64,000 bases of DNA from Saccharopolyspora rectivirgula DSM 43747 (GTDB taxonomy: Bacteria > Actinomycetota > Actinomycetes > Mycobacteriales > Pseudonocardiaceae), in contig NZ_AYJW01000005.1 of the NCBI RefSeq assembly GCF_000497205.1, forward strand, positions 1-64,000. Reading direction: 5' to 3'. A program made the translations under genes and the position numbers. Below, piece after piece: positions 9,704 through 18,469 of the stretch; position 1 is the first letter of the stretch; each line of letters opens with the position of its first letter. The notes under the pieces were generated by a model. That model was given only the letters and a program-made list of their open reading frames with translations, had not been told where the DNA came from and searched no databases.

Positions 9704-10618
9704 GTGGGCCTGAAGGAGGGGACCCGAGTGCCACGGCTGGTCAAAGTCGCTGGTCTGATCGGCCTGGTTGGGGTCGCGGCCACCGGCTGCACGACTGAAG
9801 AAGTCCTGCGGTTCGGCTGGCCGGAGGGTGTCACCCCACAGGCCGAATCGATGCGGCAGTTGTGGACCTGGTCGGTCATCGCGGCACTCGCGGTCGGTGT
9901 GATCGTGTGGGGCCTGATGTTCTGGAGTGCCGCCTTCCACCGGAAGAAGACGGACGAGCTCCCCCGGCAGTTCCAGTACAACGTGCCGCTCGAAGTCATC
10001 TACACGGCGATCCCGTTCGTGATGGTCGTCGTGTTGTTCTACTTCACGGCCGTCACCCAGAACGAAGTGCTGGCCAAACCGGCCAATCCCGACCAGAAAG
10101 TCAACGTAACCGCGTTCCAGTGGAACTGGGAGTTCTCTTACCCGGAGTACCGGACTCCGGACGGCGAGCCGGTCCGGACGGTGGGGAGCAGTGACGAGAT
10201 CCCGCTTCTGGTCGTGCCGACCAACCAGCGGATCGAGTACACGCTGCGCTCCACGGACGTTATCCACTCCTTCTGGGTTCCGGAGTTCCTGTTCAAGCGG
10301 GACAACTTCCCGAACCCGGAGAAGAACGACCAGGACAACGTCTTCCAGAACACCATCGATCGCGAAGGTGCCTTCGTCGGTCGCTGCGCCGAGCTGTGCG
10401 GCACCTACCACGCGATGATGAACTTCGAGGTCCGTGCGCTTTCTCCGGACAAGTTCGACCAGTACATGCAGCTGCGGACGCAGATCAACCCGCAGACCGG
10501 GCAGCCGTACACTGCCGCAGAAGCACTCGGACAGATGAACTGCGGCGAACTGTGCACGCCGCACGCGGTGACCACCACCCCGTTCAACACCGATCGCACT
10601 TCCGGAGAGCCCTCGTGA
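9704..10618 (+). CDS. ctaC: Cytochrome c oxidase subunit II (aa3-type)
   Basis: Carries the CuA centre that takes electrons from the bc1 complex. The 304-residue lipoprotein precursor has a signal peptide ending in a lipobox-like ATGC (C29), two membrane helices (about 55-75 and 98-116) and an extracytoplasmic cupredoxin domain. CuA ligands are seen in DVIHSFW and CAELCGTYHAMM. Two GTG starts are possible: 9704 (GAGGAGG, 9-nt spacing) or 9728 (GGAGGGG, 6-nt spacing). Both leave the signal peptide intact. ctaF follows after 60 bases. Confidence 0.95.
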   Translation: MGLKEGTRVPRLVKVAGLIGLVGVAATGCTTEEVLRFGWPEGVTPQAESMRQLWTWSVIAALAVGVIVWGLMFWSAAFHRKKTDELPRQFQYNVPLEVIYTAIPFVMVVVLFYFTAVTQNEVLAKPANPDQKVNVTAFQWNWEFSYPEYRTPDGEPVRTVGSSDEIPLLVVPTNQRIEYTLRSTDVIHSFWVPEFLFKRDNFPNPEKNDQDNVFQNTIDREGAFVGRCAELCGTYHAMMNFEVRALSPDKFDQYMQLRTQINPQTGQPYTAAEALGQMNCGELCTPHAVTTTPFNTDRTSGEPS

Positions 10619-10678
10619 TCGAGCGCATGACTCCAGGGGTGCCTTCGGCAGAGCGTACGGCGTGAGAGCGAGGACTCC

Positions 10679-11077
10679 ATGAAGGTCGAAGCCAGGATCT
10701 TCAACATCATCACCCTGTTCTTCTTCGTGTCGGCGGCGGTCTACGGGTTCTGGTCCAAGGAGCCCGTGGGCATCGTCGCCCTGCTACTGACCGGTGGGCT
10801 GGCCCTGATCATCGGCACCTACTTCCAGTTCGTGGCGCGCCGCATCGACCAGCGGCCGGAGGACAACCCGGACGCCGAGGTCAGTGACGGCGCAGGTGAG
10901 CTGGGCTTCTTCAGCCCCGGCAGCTACTGGCCGTTCGGGGTGGCGGCAGCATCCGCTTTCGCCGGTCTCGCGTTGGCGTTCTTCCACGCATGGATGATCG
11001 TCCTCGCAATTGGCTTCCTGCTGATCACGGTCGCCGGGCTGGTGTTCGAGTACCACACCGGTCCCAACCACGAGTGA
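10679..11077 (+). CDS. ctaF: Cytochrome c oxidase subunit IV, actinobacterial type
   Basis: Small accessory subunit of the aa3 oxidase, 132 residues with four hydrophobic segments: two in the first ~45 residues, a hydrophilic loop with DQRPEDNPDAEV, then two more ending in EYHTGPNHE. Same gene order as Rv2200c-Rv2199c. It is cotranscribed with ctaC and followed by a strong terminator. Confidence 0.93.
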   Translation: MKVEARIFNIITLFFFVSAAVYGFWSKEPVGIVALLLTGGLALIIGTYFQFVARRIDQRPEDNPDAEVSDGAGELGFFSPGSYWPFGVAAASAFAGLALAFFHAWMIVLAIGFLLITVAGLVFEYHTGPNHE

Positions 11078-11095
11078 TCTGAAAGCCAGAGCTGG

Positions 11096-11131
11096 AAAGG
11101 CCCCCGGTCCGCTTCGGACACGGGGGCCTTT
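11096..11131 (+). terminator. Terminator of the ctaC-ctaF operon
   Basis: AAAGGCCCCC pairs with GGGGGCCTTT across a 16-nt centre that itself can fold (GTCCG/CGGAC), followed by a T-containing tail. Confidence 0.8.
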
Positions 11132-11179
11132 CCTCGTTAACATCCCGTTCTTGTCATCCCGTGGAGCTGGAGGTTCCCG

Positions 11180-11464
11180 TTGATCACGGCAATCGTGCTG
11201 ATCCAGACCGCTGCCGACCGGCTTGCCGAAGCTGCGCAGGAAATCGCCGACCTGGACGGCGTGGACGAGGTCTACTCGTGCGCGGGTGATGTGGACCTGA
11301 TCGCCATCCTGCGGGTCAGCAAGCACGAAGACCTCGCGGACATCGTCCCCGGCCGGATCAACAAGGTCGAGGGAGTGCTGGACACCGACACGCACATCGC
11401 GTTCCGCTCGTACTCGCGCCGGGACACCGAAGCGGCCTTCTCGATCGGCCTGGACGAGCAGTGA
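11180..11464 (+). CDS. Stand-alone Lrp/AsnC ligand-binding (RAM) domain protein
   Basis: A 94-residue protein made only of the effector-binding/oligomerisation domain of Lrp/AsnC regulators, with no DNA-binding helix-turn-helix. The pattern VDEVYSCAGDVDLIAILRV...EGVLDTDTHIAF is diagnostic. Such orphans may bind amino acids and pair with full-length regulators. TTG start with GGAGG seven bases upstream. It lies between the ctaCF terminator and convergent trpD, next to asnB and an amino-acid biosynthetic gene, which fits an amino-acid sensor (inference). Confidence 0.88.
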   Translation: MITAIVLIQTAADRLAEAAQEIADLDGVDEVYSCAGDVDLIAILRVSKHEDLADIVPGRINKVEGVLDTDTHIAFRSYSRRDTEAAFSIGLDEQ

Positions 11465-11487
11465 CGCCGCTGCTGCGGCAGGCCTGA

Positions 11488-12576
11488 CTAGGCCTCCTGA
11501 GCCTTCAGCTCGGTGGAGCGGGTGGCCCAGCGGTTGAGCAGATCTGCCGCAGCGCCGGAATCGATGGTTTCCGCGGCGCGTGCGATGCGTTCCTGCAGCC
11601 CGGTCTTGATGTCGTCGCCCGGCCCGTCGTAGGCCAGCATCGCGCCGGCGGCATTGAGCAGCACGGCGTCCCGCACCGGGCCTTTTTTGCCGTCGAGCAG
11701 GTCGCGCACGACAGCGGCGTTGACCGTGGCGTCCCCGCCCTTGAGGTCCTCCGGACGGCAGTAGGGGACACCGAGCTCGGTCGGGACGATGCGGTCTTGC
11801 CAGACCGTTTCCTCGTGCACCACCCAGACCTTGCTGTCCGCGGTGGTGGTGATCTCGTCCATCCCGTCGTCGCCGCGGACGACCAGTGCGGAGTTGCCCC
11901 GTGCGGCGAAGACCTCCGCCAGCACGGGCGCGTTGTTCAGGTCGGCGCAGCCGATCAGCCCGGCGGCGGGGCGAGCCGGGTTGGTCAGCGGCCCCAGGAT
12001 GTTGAACGCGGTCGGGATGCCGATTTCCCGGCGCGGAGCGGCGGTGTACTTGAAGGCCGGGTGGAAGACCGGTGCGAAGCAGAAGCCGATGCCCACATCG
12101 GCCAGGCACTGCTGGACACCGGCCGGGGTGAGGTCGATCGCGACTCCCAGTTCTTCGAGCACGTCCGCGGTGCCGCACTTGGACGAGGCCGCCCGGTTGC
12201 CGTGCTTGACCACCGGAACCCCGGACGCGGCGACCACGATGGACGCCATCGTGGAGATGTTCACGCTGCCGGTGCGGTCGCCGCCCGTTCCGACGATGTC
12301 GACCGCGCGGTGCGGCGTGTCCAGCTGGCGGGCGTGCGCCAGCATGGCATCCGCCAGACCGCGCACTTCGGCGGGAGTTTCCCCTTTGGCGCGGAGCGCG
12401 ACCATGAAAGCCGCGATGCGGGCCGGGGTGGCCTCGCCGGCCATGATGAGGTCCATCGCCCAGGCGGTGTCCTCGGAGGAGAGGTCCTTGCCCTCCACCA
12501 GGCTTCCGAGTAGTCCCGCCCAGCTTCCCGCCATGGTTCCCAAGTTTCCTCGCTCCTGCTGCTCGCTGGCGGGCAT
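11488..12576 (-). CDS. trpD: Anthranilate phosphoribosyltransferase
   Basis: Second step of tryptophan synthesis from chorismate: joins PRPP to anthranilate. The 362-residue protein has the PRPP motif [26 protein letters not shown] and the HPAFKYTA...[11 protein letters not shown] signature. A later start ([10 protein letters not shown], 14 residues in) is possible; no clear ribosome site marks either. Position matches Rv2192c, the isolated trpD beside ctaE in mycobacteria. The other trp genes are not in the window. Confidence 0.94.
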   Translation of the reverse strand: MPASEQQERGNLGTMAGSWAGLLGSLVEGKDLSSEDTAWAMDLIMAGEATPARIAAFMVALRAKGETPAEVRGLADAMLAHARQLDTPHRAVDIVGTGGDRTGSVNISTMASIVVAASGVPVVKHGNRAASSKCGTADVLEELGVAIDLTPAGVQQCLADVGIGFCFAPVFHPAFKYTAAPRREIGIPTAFNILGPLTNPARPAAGLIGCADLNNAPVLAEVFAARGNSALVVRGDDGMDEITTTADSKVWVVHEETVWQDRIVPTELGVPYCRPEDLKGGDATVNAAVVRDLLDGKKGPVRDAVLLNAAGAMLAYDGPGDDIKTGLQERIARAAETIDSGAAADLLNRWATRSTELKAQEA

Positions 12577-12662
12577 GGCGCTGCGCGTGCCCGGACTGGC
12601 GGGGCTCGCCCGCGCTCAGTCCCCGGAGAAGAAGTGCAACGTCATCGCGGGCCCGCGTCACG

Positions 12663-13073
12663 TCACGCCGAAATGGCTGGCTTGACCTTGCTGCGCAGCA
12701 CCTCGGCCACCGTTTCGGCCGAGGCCAGCGGGTCCAGCGGGTGCACCAGCACCGCGTCCGCTTGCGACCAGGTGGCCAGCCATCGGTCGTCCTTGCGGCG
12801 CACTGCCACCACGGTGGGCGGGCACTGCGCGATCTCGTTCTTCAGCTGTCGCGAAATGCCCATGCCGCCGGTGGGCTGCGCTTCGCCGTCCAGAATAATC
12901 AGATCGGCTCTACCGGCGTCCACCTCGCTTATCACCTCGGCCACCGAAGAGCATTCGGTGTAGTGCAGCCTGCCGAGGTCGGGGGCGGGGCGCCGACCGA
13001 TCGCTGTGATGATCGCCTCGCGGACTTCGGGGCGGTGGCTGTATACGACGACGTTCGTAGCCGGTGTGCTCAT
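12663..13073 (-). CDS. Degenerate receiver-like protein (pseudo-response regulator)
   Basis: About 136 residues with the alternating pattern of a CheY-like receiver (NVVVYS at strand 1, LIILDG with D62 at the phospho-acceptor position, VVAVRR at strand 4). Strand 1 lacks the acidic pair that binds Mg2+, and the conserved Thr/Ser and Lys positions are replaced (RRKDD, HPLDP). It is therefore probably not phosphorylated normally. No output domain and no histidine kinase nearby. ATG 13073 is preferred over GTG 13076, since GAGGAG is then six bases away. Confidence 0.6.
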   Translation of the reverse strand: MSTPATNVVVYSHRPEVREAIITAIGRRPAPDLGRLHYTECSSVAEVISEVDAGRADLIILDGEAQPTGGMGISRQLKNEIAQCPPTVVAVRRKDDRWLATWSQADAVLVHPLDPLASAETVAEVLRSKVKPAISA

Positions 13074-13156
13074 CACGTGCTCCTCGCTGCTCGGCGCAGA
13101 CTGCCGGTGGACGCTGAGTTACCGGAATGCTAGCGGTCAGCCCGGTGCTGGAATAG

Positions 13157-13612
13157 TCACTTCGTCGGGTCCGCCCGGTTCGGTGGCGGCTGGAGCGCGT
13201 CCCAGCCGAAGGTCTGGCCGCCGTGCCGTTGGGCCAGTCCGGCCATCCGGGAACTCTGCTGTGAGCAAACTAACGCATCCAGCTTCTCCACTCGCAGTGC
13301 CTGCCAGGCTTCGAGCTGTCCGTCGGCGCTCTCGGCGCCTCGGCCGCCTGGGCGGAGTTCCCAGCCGTCCGCGGTCAGCAGTTCGAGAGCCGACTGTGAA
13401 GTCTGTCTCGGCAGGGCCAGATGGTGCCGCAGGACGGCGGGCAGGTCTGTATCGAGTTCAGTGGCCCGGGCGAGTGCCGAGGAAGCAGCTTCGGTTTCGT
13501 CGTAAGCGGTGGCGACGACCCGCAGATCGGGGTCGTTAATGCTGATCAGCGGCTCTTTCTGGCGGCGGAAGCGAGCCTTGAGGGAGCGGTGCAGCTCGGC
13601 GAGTTTCTTCAC
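13157..13612 (-). CDS. Hypothetical actinobacterial protein
   Basis: 151 residues with no family I recognise. It starts with a basic helix ([19 protein letters not shown]), followed by a mixed region with [19 protein letters not shown] and a polar, Pro-rich C-terminus. No signal peptide or membrane segment. GTG start with GGAGGT eight bases upstream, so translation looks genuine. It is divergent from ctaE and upstream of the receiver-like gene on the same strand (gap 83 bp). Confidence 0.65.
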   Translation of the reverse strand: MKKLAELHRSLKARFRRQKEPLISINDPDLRVVATAYDETEAASSALARATELDTDLPAVLRHHLALPRQTSQSALELLTADGWELRPGGRGAESADGQLEAWQALRVEKLDALVCSQQSSRMAGLAQRHGGQTFGWDALQPPPNRADPTK

Positions 13613-13692
13613 GGGGAGTCACCTCCGGGACTACTTCCGGTCACCCGCTGCTGGGTGGGTAGACCCGAAGCGCGCGCGAAAAACGTCCAAGA

Positions 13693-13698
13693 CATAAT
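13693..13698 (+). promoter_or_regulatory. Possible -10 element for leaderless ctaE
   Basis: CATAAT, seven bases before GTG 13706. It overlaps the alternative ATG at 13697, which favours the GTG if transcription starts there. Confidence 0.4.
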
Positions 13699-14308
13699 GC
13701 GTCGTGTGACAACGGCAGCGCCCTCTATCAGTCAACGCGTGCACTCGCTGAACCGGCCGAACATGGTCAGCGTAGGCACCATCGTTTGGTTGGCCAGCGA
13801 GCTGATGTTCTTCGCTGGGCTCTTCGCCATGTTCTTCACGGTGAAGGCGCAGAACGAGGGCGAGTGGCCACCACCGCCCGCTCACCTGAACCTCCCGTAC
13901 GCTCTTCCGTTCACGATCATCCTGGTGGCGTCCTCGTTCACCTGTCAGTGGGGTGTGTTCGCGGCAGAGCGAGGGGACGTCTACGGCCTCCGCCGCTGGT
14001 ACGTCGTCACGTTGATCATGGGCACGATCTTCGTGCTCGGGCAGGCCGGTGAGTACTACCAGATGGTCACGGAGCACGCGACCACGATCTCGTCGTCGGC
14101 CTACGGAAGCGTCTTCTACATGACGACCGGGTTCCACGGCCTGCACGTGATCGGTGGTCTCATCGCCTTCGTTTTCCTGATCATCAGGACCAAGCTGAGT
14201 AAGTTCACGCCTGCCCAGGCCATCGCCGCGATCGTCGTGTCGTACTACTGGCACTTCGTGGACATCGTGTGGATCGGCCTGTTCGCCGTGATCTATCTCG
14301 TTCCTTGA
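13697..14308 (+). CDS. ctaE: Cytochrome c oxidase subunit III
   Basis: Membrane subunit of the aa3 oxidase, about 200 residues with five hydrophobic helices. The hallmark stretches [46 protein letters not shown] and [12 protein letters not shown] match actinobacterial CtaE. Starts ATG 13697 and GTG 13706 are in frame; neither has a Shine-Dalgarno, and CATAAT seven bases before 13706 hints at a leaderless start there. First gene of ctaE-qcrC-qcrA-qcrB, the same order as Rv2193-Rv2196. Confidence 0.95.
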   Translation: MRRVTTAAPSISQRVHSLNRPNMVSVGTIVWLASELMFFAGLFAMFFTVKAQNEGEWPPPPAHLNLPYALPFTIILVASSFTCQWGVFAAERGDVYGLRRWYVVTLIMGTIFVLGQAGEYYQMVTEHATTISSSAYGSVFYMTTGFHGLHVIGGLIAFVFLIIRTKLSKFTPAQAIAAIVVSYYWHFVDIVWIGLFAVIYLVP

Positions 14309-14374
14309 GTCTGCTCGATGCAGATGAGGTCGTAACCGAACTCCCCGAACTGGACAGCAAGGGTTGCCGCACTC

Positions 14375-15181
14375 ATGACCACGAAAAAGAAGCGAGACCG
14401 CGCGGCCTCGAAGCTCAAGCGGCGGGTCTCCGGTGTGTTGGCGCTTGGGATCGCGCTGGTTGGTGCCGGTGGGCTTTACACCGTTGTGACACCAGAGCCG
14501 CAGACCGCGCACGCAAGTGCGGACCCGGCTCTGGTTAGGCAGGGTGAGCAGCTGTACAACAACGCCTGCATCACCTGCCACGGCGCGAACCTGCAAGGTG
14601 TCGAGGACCGTGGGCCGAGCCTGGTCGGCGTCGGTGAAGCCGCCGTGCACTTCCAGGTGGCCACCGGCCGGATGCCGATGATGCGCCAGGAAGCCCAGGC
14701 TTCGCGCAAGCCGCCGGCGTTCAGCCCGGAGGAGATCGACGCGCTGGCCGCCTACGTCCAGACCTACGGCGGCGGCCCGAAGTCCCCGGAGAAGACCGGT
14801 GAGGCTCTGCGCGGCGATGACCCGGCGCGTGGTGGTGAGCTGTTCCGGTTGAACTGCGCCTCCTGCCACAACTTCACCGGCCGGGGTATCGCGATGTCCT
14901 CCGGTAAGTACGCCCCCAACTTGGACGCTCCTACTGAGCAGGAGATCTACGAGGCGATGCTCACCGGGCCGCAGAACATGCCGAAGTTCTCGGACCGGCA
15001 GCTCACTCCGGAGGAGAAGGAAGACATCATCGCCTACATCAAGTCGGTCACCAACGGGAACAACAACCCGGGTGGTAACGCTCTTGGCGGCTACGGGCCT
15101 GGGCCGGAGACGGTGGTCGCTTGGGTGATTGGTCTCGGCTCGTTGATCGGCCTCACCCTGTGGATCGGAGCCAGGGCATGA
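14375..15181 (+). CDS. qcrC: Cytochrome bc1 complex dihaem cytochrome c subunit
   Basis: Electron carrier between the Rieske centre and CuA in the actinobacterial supercomplex. The 268 residues contain an N-terminal membrane anchor (about 18-38), two haem-c CxxCH motifs (C65-H69, CITCH; C161-H165, CASCH) and a C-terminal membrane helix. The two-haem form replaces a soluble cytochrome c in actinobacteria. Stop overlaps the qcrA start (ATGA), indicating translational coupling. Confidence 0.96.
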   Translation: MTTKKKRDRAASKLKRRVSGVLALGIALVGAGGLYTVVTPEPQTAHASADPALVRQGEQLYNNACITCHGANLQGVEDRGPSLVGVGEAAVHFQVATGRMPMMRQEAQASRKPPAFSPEEIDALAAYVQTYGGGPKSPEKTGEALRGDDPARGGELFRLNCASCHNFTGRGIAMSSGKYAPNLDAPTEQEIYEAMLTGPQNMPKFSDRQLTPEEKEDIIAYIKSVTNGNNNPGGNALGGYGPGPETVVAWVIGLGSLIGLTLWIGARA

Positions 15182-16302
15182 GTGAGCAGAAGAAGGATTA
15201 CACCGAAGCCGAGCTGGCCGAGATGAGCCGTGAGGAGAAGGTCCGGCTCGGGCTGGCGCTCGACGACGTCGAGCTGGTCGAATACCGCGACAACTGGCCG
15301 GTCAAGGGGACCCGGGCTGAGCGCCGCGCCGAACGGGCCGTGGCAGCCTGGTTCACCGTTGCCGGGTTGTCCGCGCTGGCGTTCATCGCCGTCTTCATCT
15401 TCTGGCCGTGGGAGTACCAGGACCCGAGCGATGGGCGCGGGCACTTCCTCTACTCCCTGTACAACCCGCTGATCGGCTTCTTCCTCGGGCTGTCGATCCT
15501 GTCGGTCGGCATCGGCGTGGTGCTGTACCAGAAGAAGTTCATCCCGCACGAGGTCGCGATCCAGCAGCGGCACGACGGGCACGGTTCCAGCGAGGTGGAC
15601 AAGCAGACCACCGCGGCGCTGCTGGCCGATGCGGGTGAGCGCAGCGGCATCGCCCGGCGTTCGCTGATCAAGCGGACCGCTGGATTCGGTGTCGGGGCGT
15701 TCGGTCTGGGCGCGGGCGTGTACGCGCTCGGCGGTCTGGTGCGCAACCCCTGGGCGGAAGAGGGTGCCGACTCGCTGGAGCACACCCTGTGGCTGTCGCC
15801 GAACGGGGAGAAGACCTACCTGCGTCGGGACACCGGTGACCCGCACGAGGTTTCCCTGGTCCGTCCCGAGGACATCGACGCCGGCGGGTTCGAGACCGTC
15901 TTCCCGTTCCGGGAATCGATGCGGAACAACGAGGAAGAGCTGGTCCGCTCGCTGCGCAGCGGTGACTCGCCGGTCATGCTGATCCGGCTGCGCCCGGGCA
16001 GCAAGCCGATCAAGCGCAAGGGCCAGGAGGACTTCAACTACGGCGACTACTACGCCTACTCGAAGATCTGCACCCACCTGGGCTGCCCGACGTCGCTGTT
16101 CGAACAGCAGACTGGTCGCCTGCTCTGCCCGTGCCACCAGTCGCAGTTCGACGTGGTCAACACCTATGCCAAGCCGGTGTTCGGTCCGGCTACGCGGGCT
16201 CTTCCGCAGCTGCCGATCACCGTGGACGAGGATGGATATTTCGTGGCGAAGGGCGACTTCATCGAGCCCGTCGGCCCGGCGTACTGGGAGCGTGACTCAT
16301 GA
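15178..16302 (+). CDS. qcrA: Cytochrome bc1 complex Rieske iron-sulfur subunit
   Basis: Holds the 2Fe-2S centre that oxidises menaquinol. 374 residues: a charged N-terminus, three membrane helices (around 61-80, 97-118 and 165-185, the last after an RRSLIKR twin-arginine-like motif), then the Rieske fold. Ligands C298 and H300 lie in CTHLGC, and C317 and H320 in CPCHQS, with C303 and C319 as the expected disulfide. The start is the ATG overlapping the qcrC stop; its stop overlaps the qcrB start the same way. Confidence 0.96.
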   Translation: MSEQKKDYTEAELAEMSREEKVRLGLALDDVELVEYRDNWPVKGTRAERRAERAVAAWFTVAGLSALAFIAVFIFWPWEYQDPSDGRGHFLYSLYNPLIGFFLGLSILSVGIGVVLYQKKFIPHEVAIQQRHDGHGSSEVDKQTTAALLADAGERSGIARRSLIKRTAGFGVGAFGLGAGVYALGGLVRNPWAEEGADSLEHTLWLSPNGEKTYLRRDTGDPHEVSLVRPEDIDAGGFETVFPFRESMRNNEEELVRSLRSGDSPVMLIRLRPGSKPIKRKGQEDFNYGDYYAYSKICTHLGCPTSLFEQQTGRLLCPCHQSQFDVVNTYAKPVFGPATRALPQLPITVDEDGYFVAKGDFIEPVGPAYWERDS

Positions 16303-17957
16303 GTTCCATTACCACGCCCACGAAGCCGGAGAGCGCCCTGTACCGCAAGGCGGCGCATGCGGCCAACGAGCTCGACTCGCGGTACCGGCTGGCTCCCGGA
16401 CTCCGGCGGCAGCTGAACAAGGTCTTCCCGACGCACTGGTCATTCCTGCTCGGTGAGATCGCGCTCTACACGTTCATCCTGCTGCTGATCACGGGTACCT
16501 ACCTGGCGTTCTTCTTCGACCCCTCGATGGCGGAGGTCGAATACCAGGGCGCTTACACCAACCTCCGCGGTGTGGAGATGTCCAGGGCCTTCGAGAGCGC
16601 CTTGAACATCTCGTTCGAGGTCCGCGGCGGTATGTTCGCCCGGCAGCTGCACCACTGGGCGGCACTGCTGTTCATGGCGTCGATGGTGGCGCACATGTTC
16701 CGCATCTTCTTCACCGGTGCGTTCCGCCGCCCGCGCGAAACGAACTGGATGATCGGTATCGCCCTGTTCGTGCTCGGCATGTTCGAGGGCTTCACCGGTT
16801 ACTCCCTGCCGGACGACCTGCTGTCCGGTACCGGTGTCCGGATCGCTTCCGGCATCACCATGTCGGTTCCGGTCGTCGGCACCTGGCTGCACTGGATCCT
16901 GTTCGGCTCCGAGTTCCCGGGCACCGAACTGATCCCGCGGTTCTACCTGTTCCACGTCTTCCTGCTGCCGGGCCTGATCCTGGGTCTGGTGGCGGTGCAC
17001 CTGGCGCTGGTCTGGTACCAGAAGCACACCCAGTTCCCGGGCGTGCGGCGCACCGAGGAGAACGTGGTCGGCGTGCGGATCATGCCGGTGTTCGCGGTGA
17101 AGGCCGGCGGGTTCTTCGCGATGGTCGTCGGTGTCTGCGCGATCATGGCCGGTGTCTTCCAGATCAACCCGATCTGGAACCTGGGTCCGTACCTGGCTTC
17201 GCAGGTGTCGGCGGCTTCGCAGCCCGACTGGTACATGATCTGGACCGACGGCTCCAGCCGGTTGTGGCCGGCCTGGGAGGTCTACCTGGGCTCGTTCACG
17301 ATCCCGGCGCCGTTCTTCCCGACGGCCCTGTTCATGGGCTTGATCTTCACGGTCGCAGCCCTGTACCCGGCCATCGAGCGGAAGCTGACCAAGGACAACG
17401 CGCACCACAACCTGCTGCAGCGGCCGCGTGACGTGCCCGTTCGCACCTCCCTCGGTGTGATGGCCATCACCTTCTTCGCGGTGCTGATGATCTCCGGTGT
17501 GAACGACATCATCGCGTTCCAGTTCCACATCTCGCTGAACGCGATGACCTGGATCGGTCGCATCGGGCTGCTGGTGCTCCCGCCGATCGCCTACTACATC
17601 ACCTACCGGATCTGCCTGGGTCTGCAGCGCAGCGACCGGGAGGTGCTGGAGCACGGCATCGAGACCGGCATCATCAAGCGCTTGCCGCACGGTGAGTTCA
17701 TCGAGCTCCACCAGCCGCTCGGCCCGGTGGACGAGCACGGTCACCCCGAGCCGCTGCCGTACCAGGGTGCTCCGGTTCCGAAGAAGGCGAACAAGCTGGG
17801 AGCTGCGGGCAAGCCGGTTCAGGGCAGCCTGCTGCGCCCCGACCCGCCGGAGGAGACGGAGGCGCTGGAGCGCGCTCGGCGCGAGGAGGCCGAGCGCGAG
17901 CGCCAGGAGCGCGAGCAGCGCTCGCTGAGCGCAGGCCAGTCCGAGTCCTCGGAGTGA
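16299..17957 (+). CDS. qcrB: Cytochrome bc1 complex cytochrome b subunit
   Basis: Dihaem, quinol-binding membrane core of the bc1 complex, 552 residues. Family features include the first helix region with [26 protein letters not shown], the [14 protein letters not shown] region, and the Qo-site Pro-Asp sequence [12 protein letters not shown]. The last ~80 residues form a charged cytoplasmic tail (Arg/Glu-rich), as usual in actinobacteria. QcrB is the known target of imidazopyridine inhibitors in mycobacteria. The operon ends at a 21-bp hairpin. Confidence 0.97.
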   Translation: MSSITTPTKPESALYRKAAHAANELDSRYRLAPGLRRQLNKVFPTHWSFLLGEIALYTFILLLITGTYLAFFFDPSMAEVEYQGAYTNLRGVEMSRAFESALNISFEVRGGMFARQLHHWAALLFMASMVAHMFRIFFTGAFRRPRETNWMIGIALFVLGMFEGFTGYSLPDDLLSGTGVRIASGITMSVPVVGTWLHWILFGSEFPGTELIPRFYLFHVFLLPGLILGLVAVHLALVWYQKHTQFPGVRRTEENVVGVRIMPVFAVKAGGFFAMVVGVCAIMAGVFQINPIWNLGPYLASQVSAASQPDWYMIWTDGSSRLWPAWEVYLGSFTIPAPFFPTALFMGLIFTVAALYPAIERKLTKDNAHHNLLQRPRDVPVRTSLGVMAITFFAVLMISGVNDIIAFQFHISLNAMTWIGRIGLLVLPPIAYYITYRICLGLQRSDREVLEHGIETGIIKRLPHGEFIELHQPLGPVDEHGHPEPLPYQGAPVPKKANKLGAAGKPVQGSLLRPDPPEETEALERARREEAERERQEREQRSLSAGQSESSE

Positions 17958-17965
17958 GCGTCTGA

Positions 17966-18011
17966 CGCGCAGAAAGGCCCGGTGCCGTGCGGCACCGGGC
18001 CTTTCTGCGCG
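17966..18011 (+). terminator. Very strong terminator of the ctaE-qcrCAB operon
   Basis: Perfect 21-bp inverted repeat with a GTGC tetraloop, starting eight bases after the qcrB stop. The longest perfect hairpin in the window. Confidence 0.9.
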
Positions 18012-18043
18012 TGCGGTGGGCGCCACGCCCTTGCGGTCTGCTC

Positions 18044-18469
18044 ATGGCTACTGTTCAAGACCCCGAGATCCGCGAGTTCCTGACTCGGGGCACGAGAACC
18101 GGAATGCTCGCCTACAGCGCTGGTGATGGGCGTCCGCTGGTGGCTCCGGTGTGGTTCGTGCTCGAGGGCTCCGAGATCGTGTTCAACACCGGCAAGAACA
18201 CCGCCAAGGGCAGGTCCATCGCGCGTGATCCCCGGGTATCGCTCTGCGTGGACTTGCCGGAGCCTCCCTACGGGTTCGTGCAGGTCCAGGCGGAGGCATC
18301 GATCTCGGAGGACCCCGCTGAGCTGCTGCGCACGGCGACTTCGCTGGCCGAGCGCTGCATGGGGCGGGAGCGTGCCGAGGAGTTCGGGCGGCGCAACGCG
18401 GTACCGGGTGAGCTGGTGGTCCGGCTGCGTCCGGTGAAAGTGGTGGCGAACCTCGACATGACCGCCTAG
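18044..18469 (+). CDS. PPOX-class split-barrel flavin/F420-dependent enzyme
   Basis: A 141-residue split beta-barrel protein of the pyridoxamine-phosphate-oxidase-like family. GRPLVAPVWFVLEGSEIVFNTGKNTAKGR and DPRVSLCVD are the typical cofactor-binding strands, resembling actinobacterial F420H2-dependent reductases such as Rv2074 (biliverdin reductase) or Rv1155. Cofactor (F420 or FMN) and substrate are not decidable here. No Shine-Dalgarno is apparent at ATG 18044. Its TAG stop shares a CTAG tetranucleotide with the stop of the convergent nuclease gene. Confidence 0.82.
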   Translation: MATVQDPEIREFLTRGTRTGMLAYSAGDGRPLVAPVWFVLEGSEIVFNTGKNTAKGRSIARDPRVSLCVDLPEPPYGFVQVQAEASISEDPAELLRTATSLAERCMGRERAEEFGRRNAVPGELVVRLRPVKVVANLDMTA

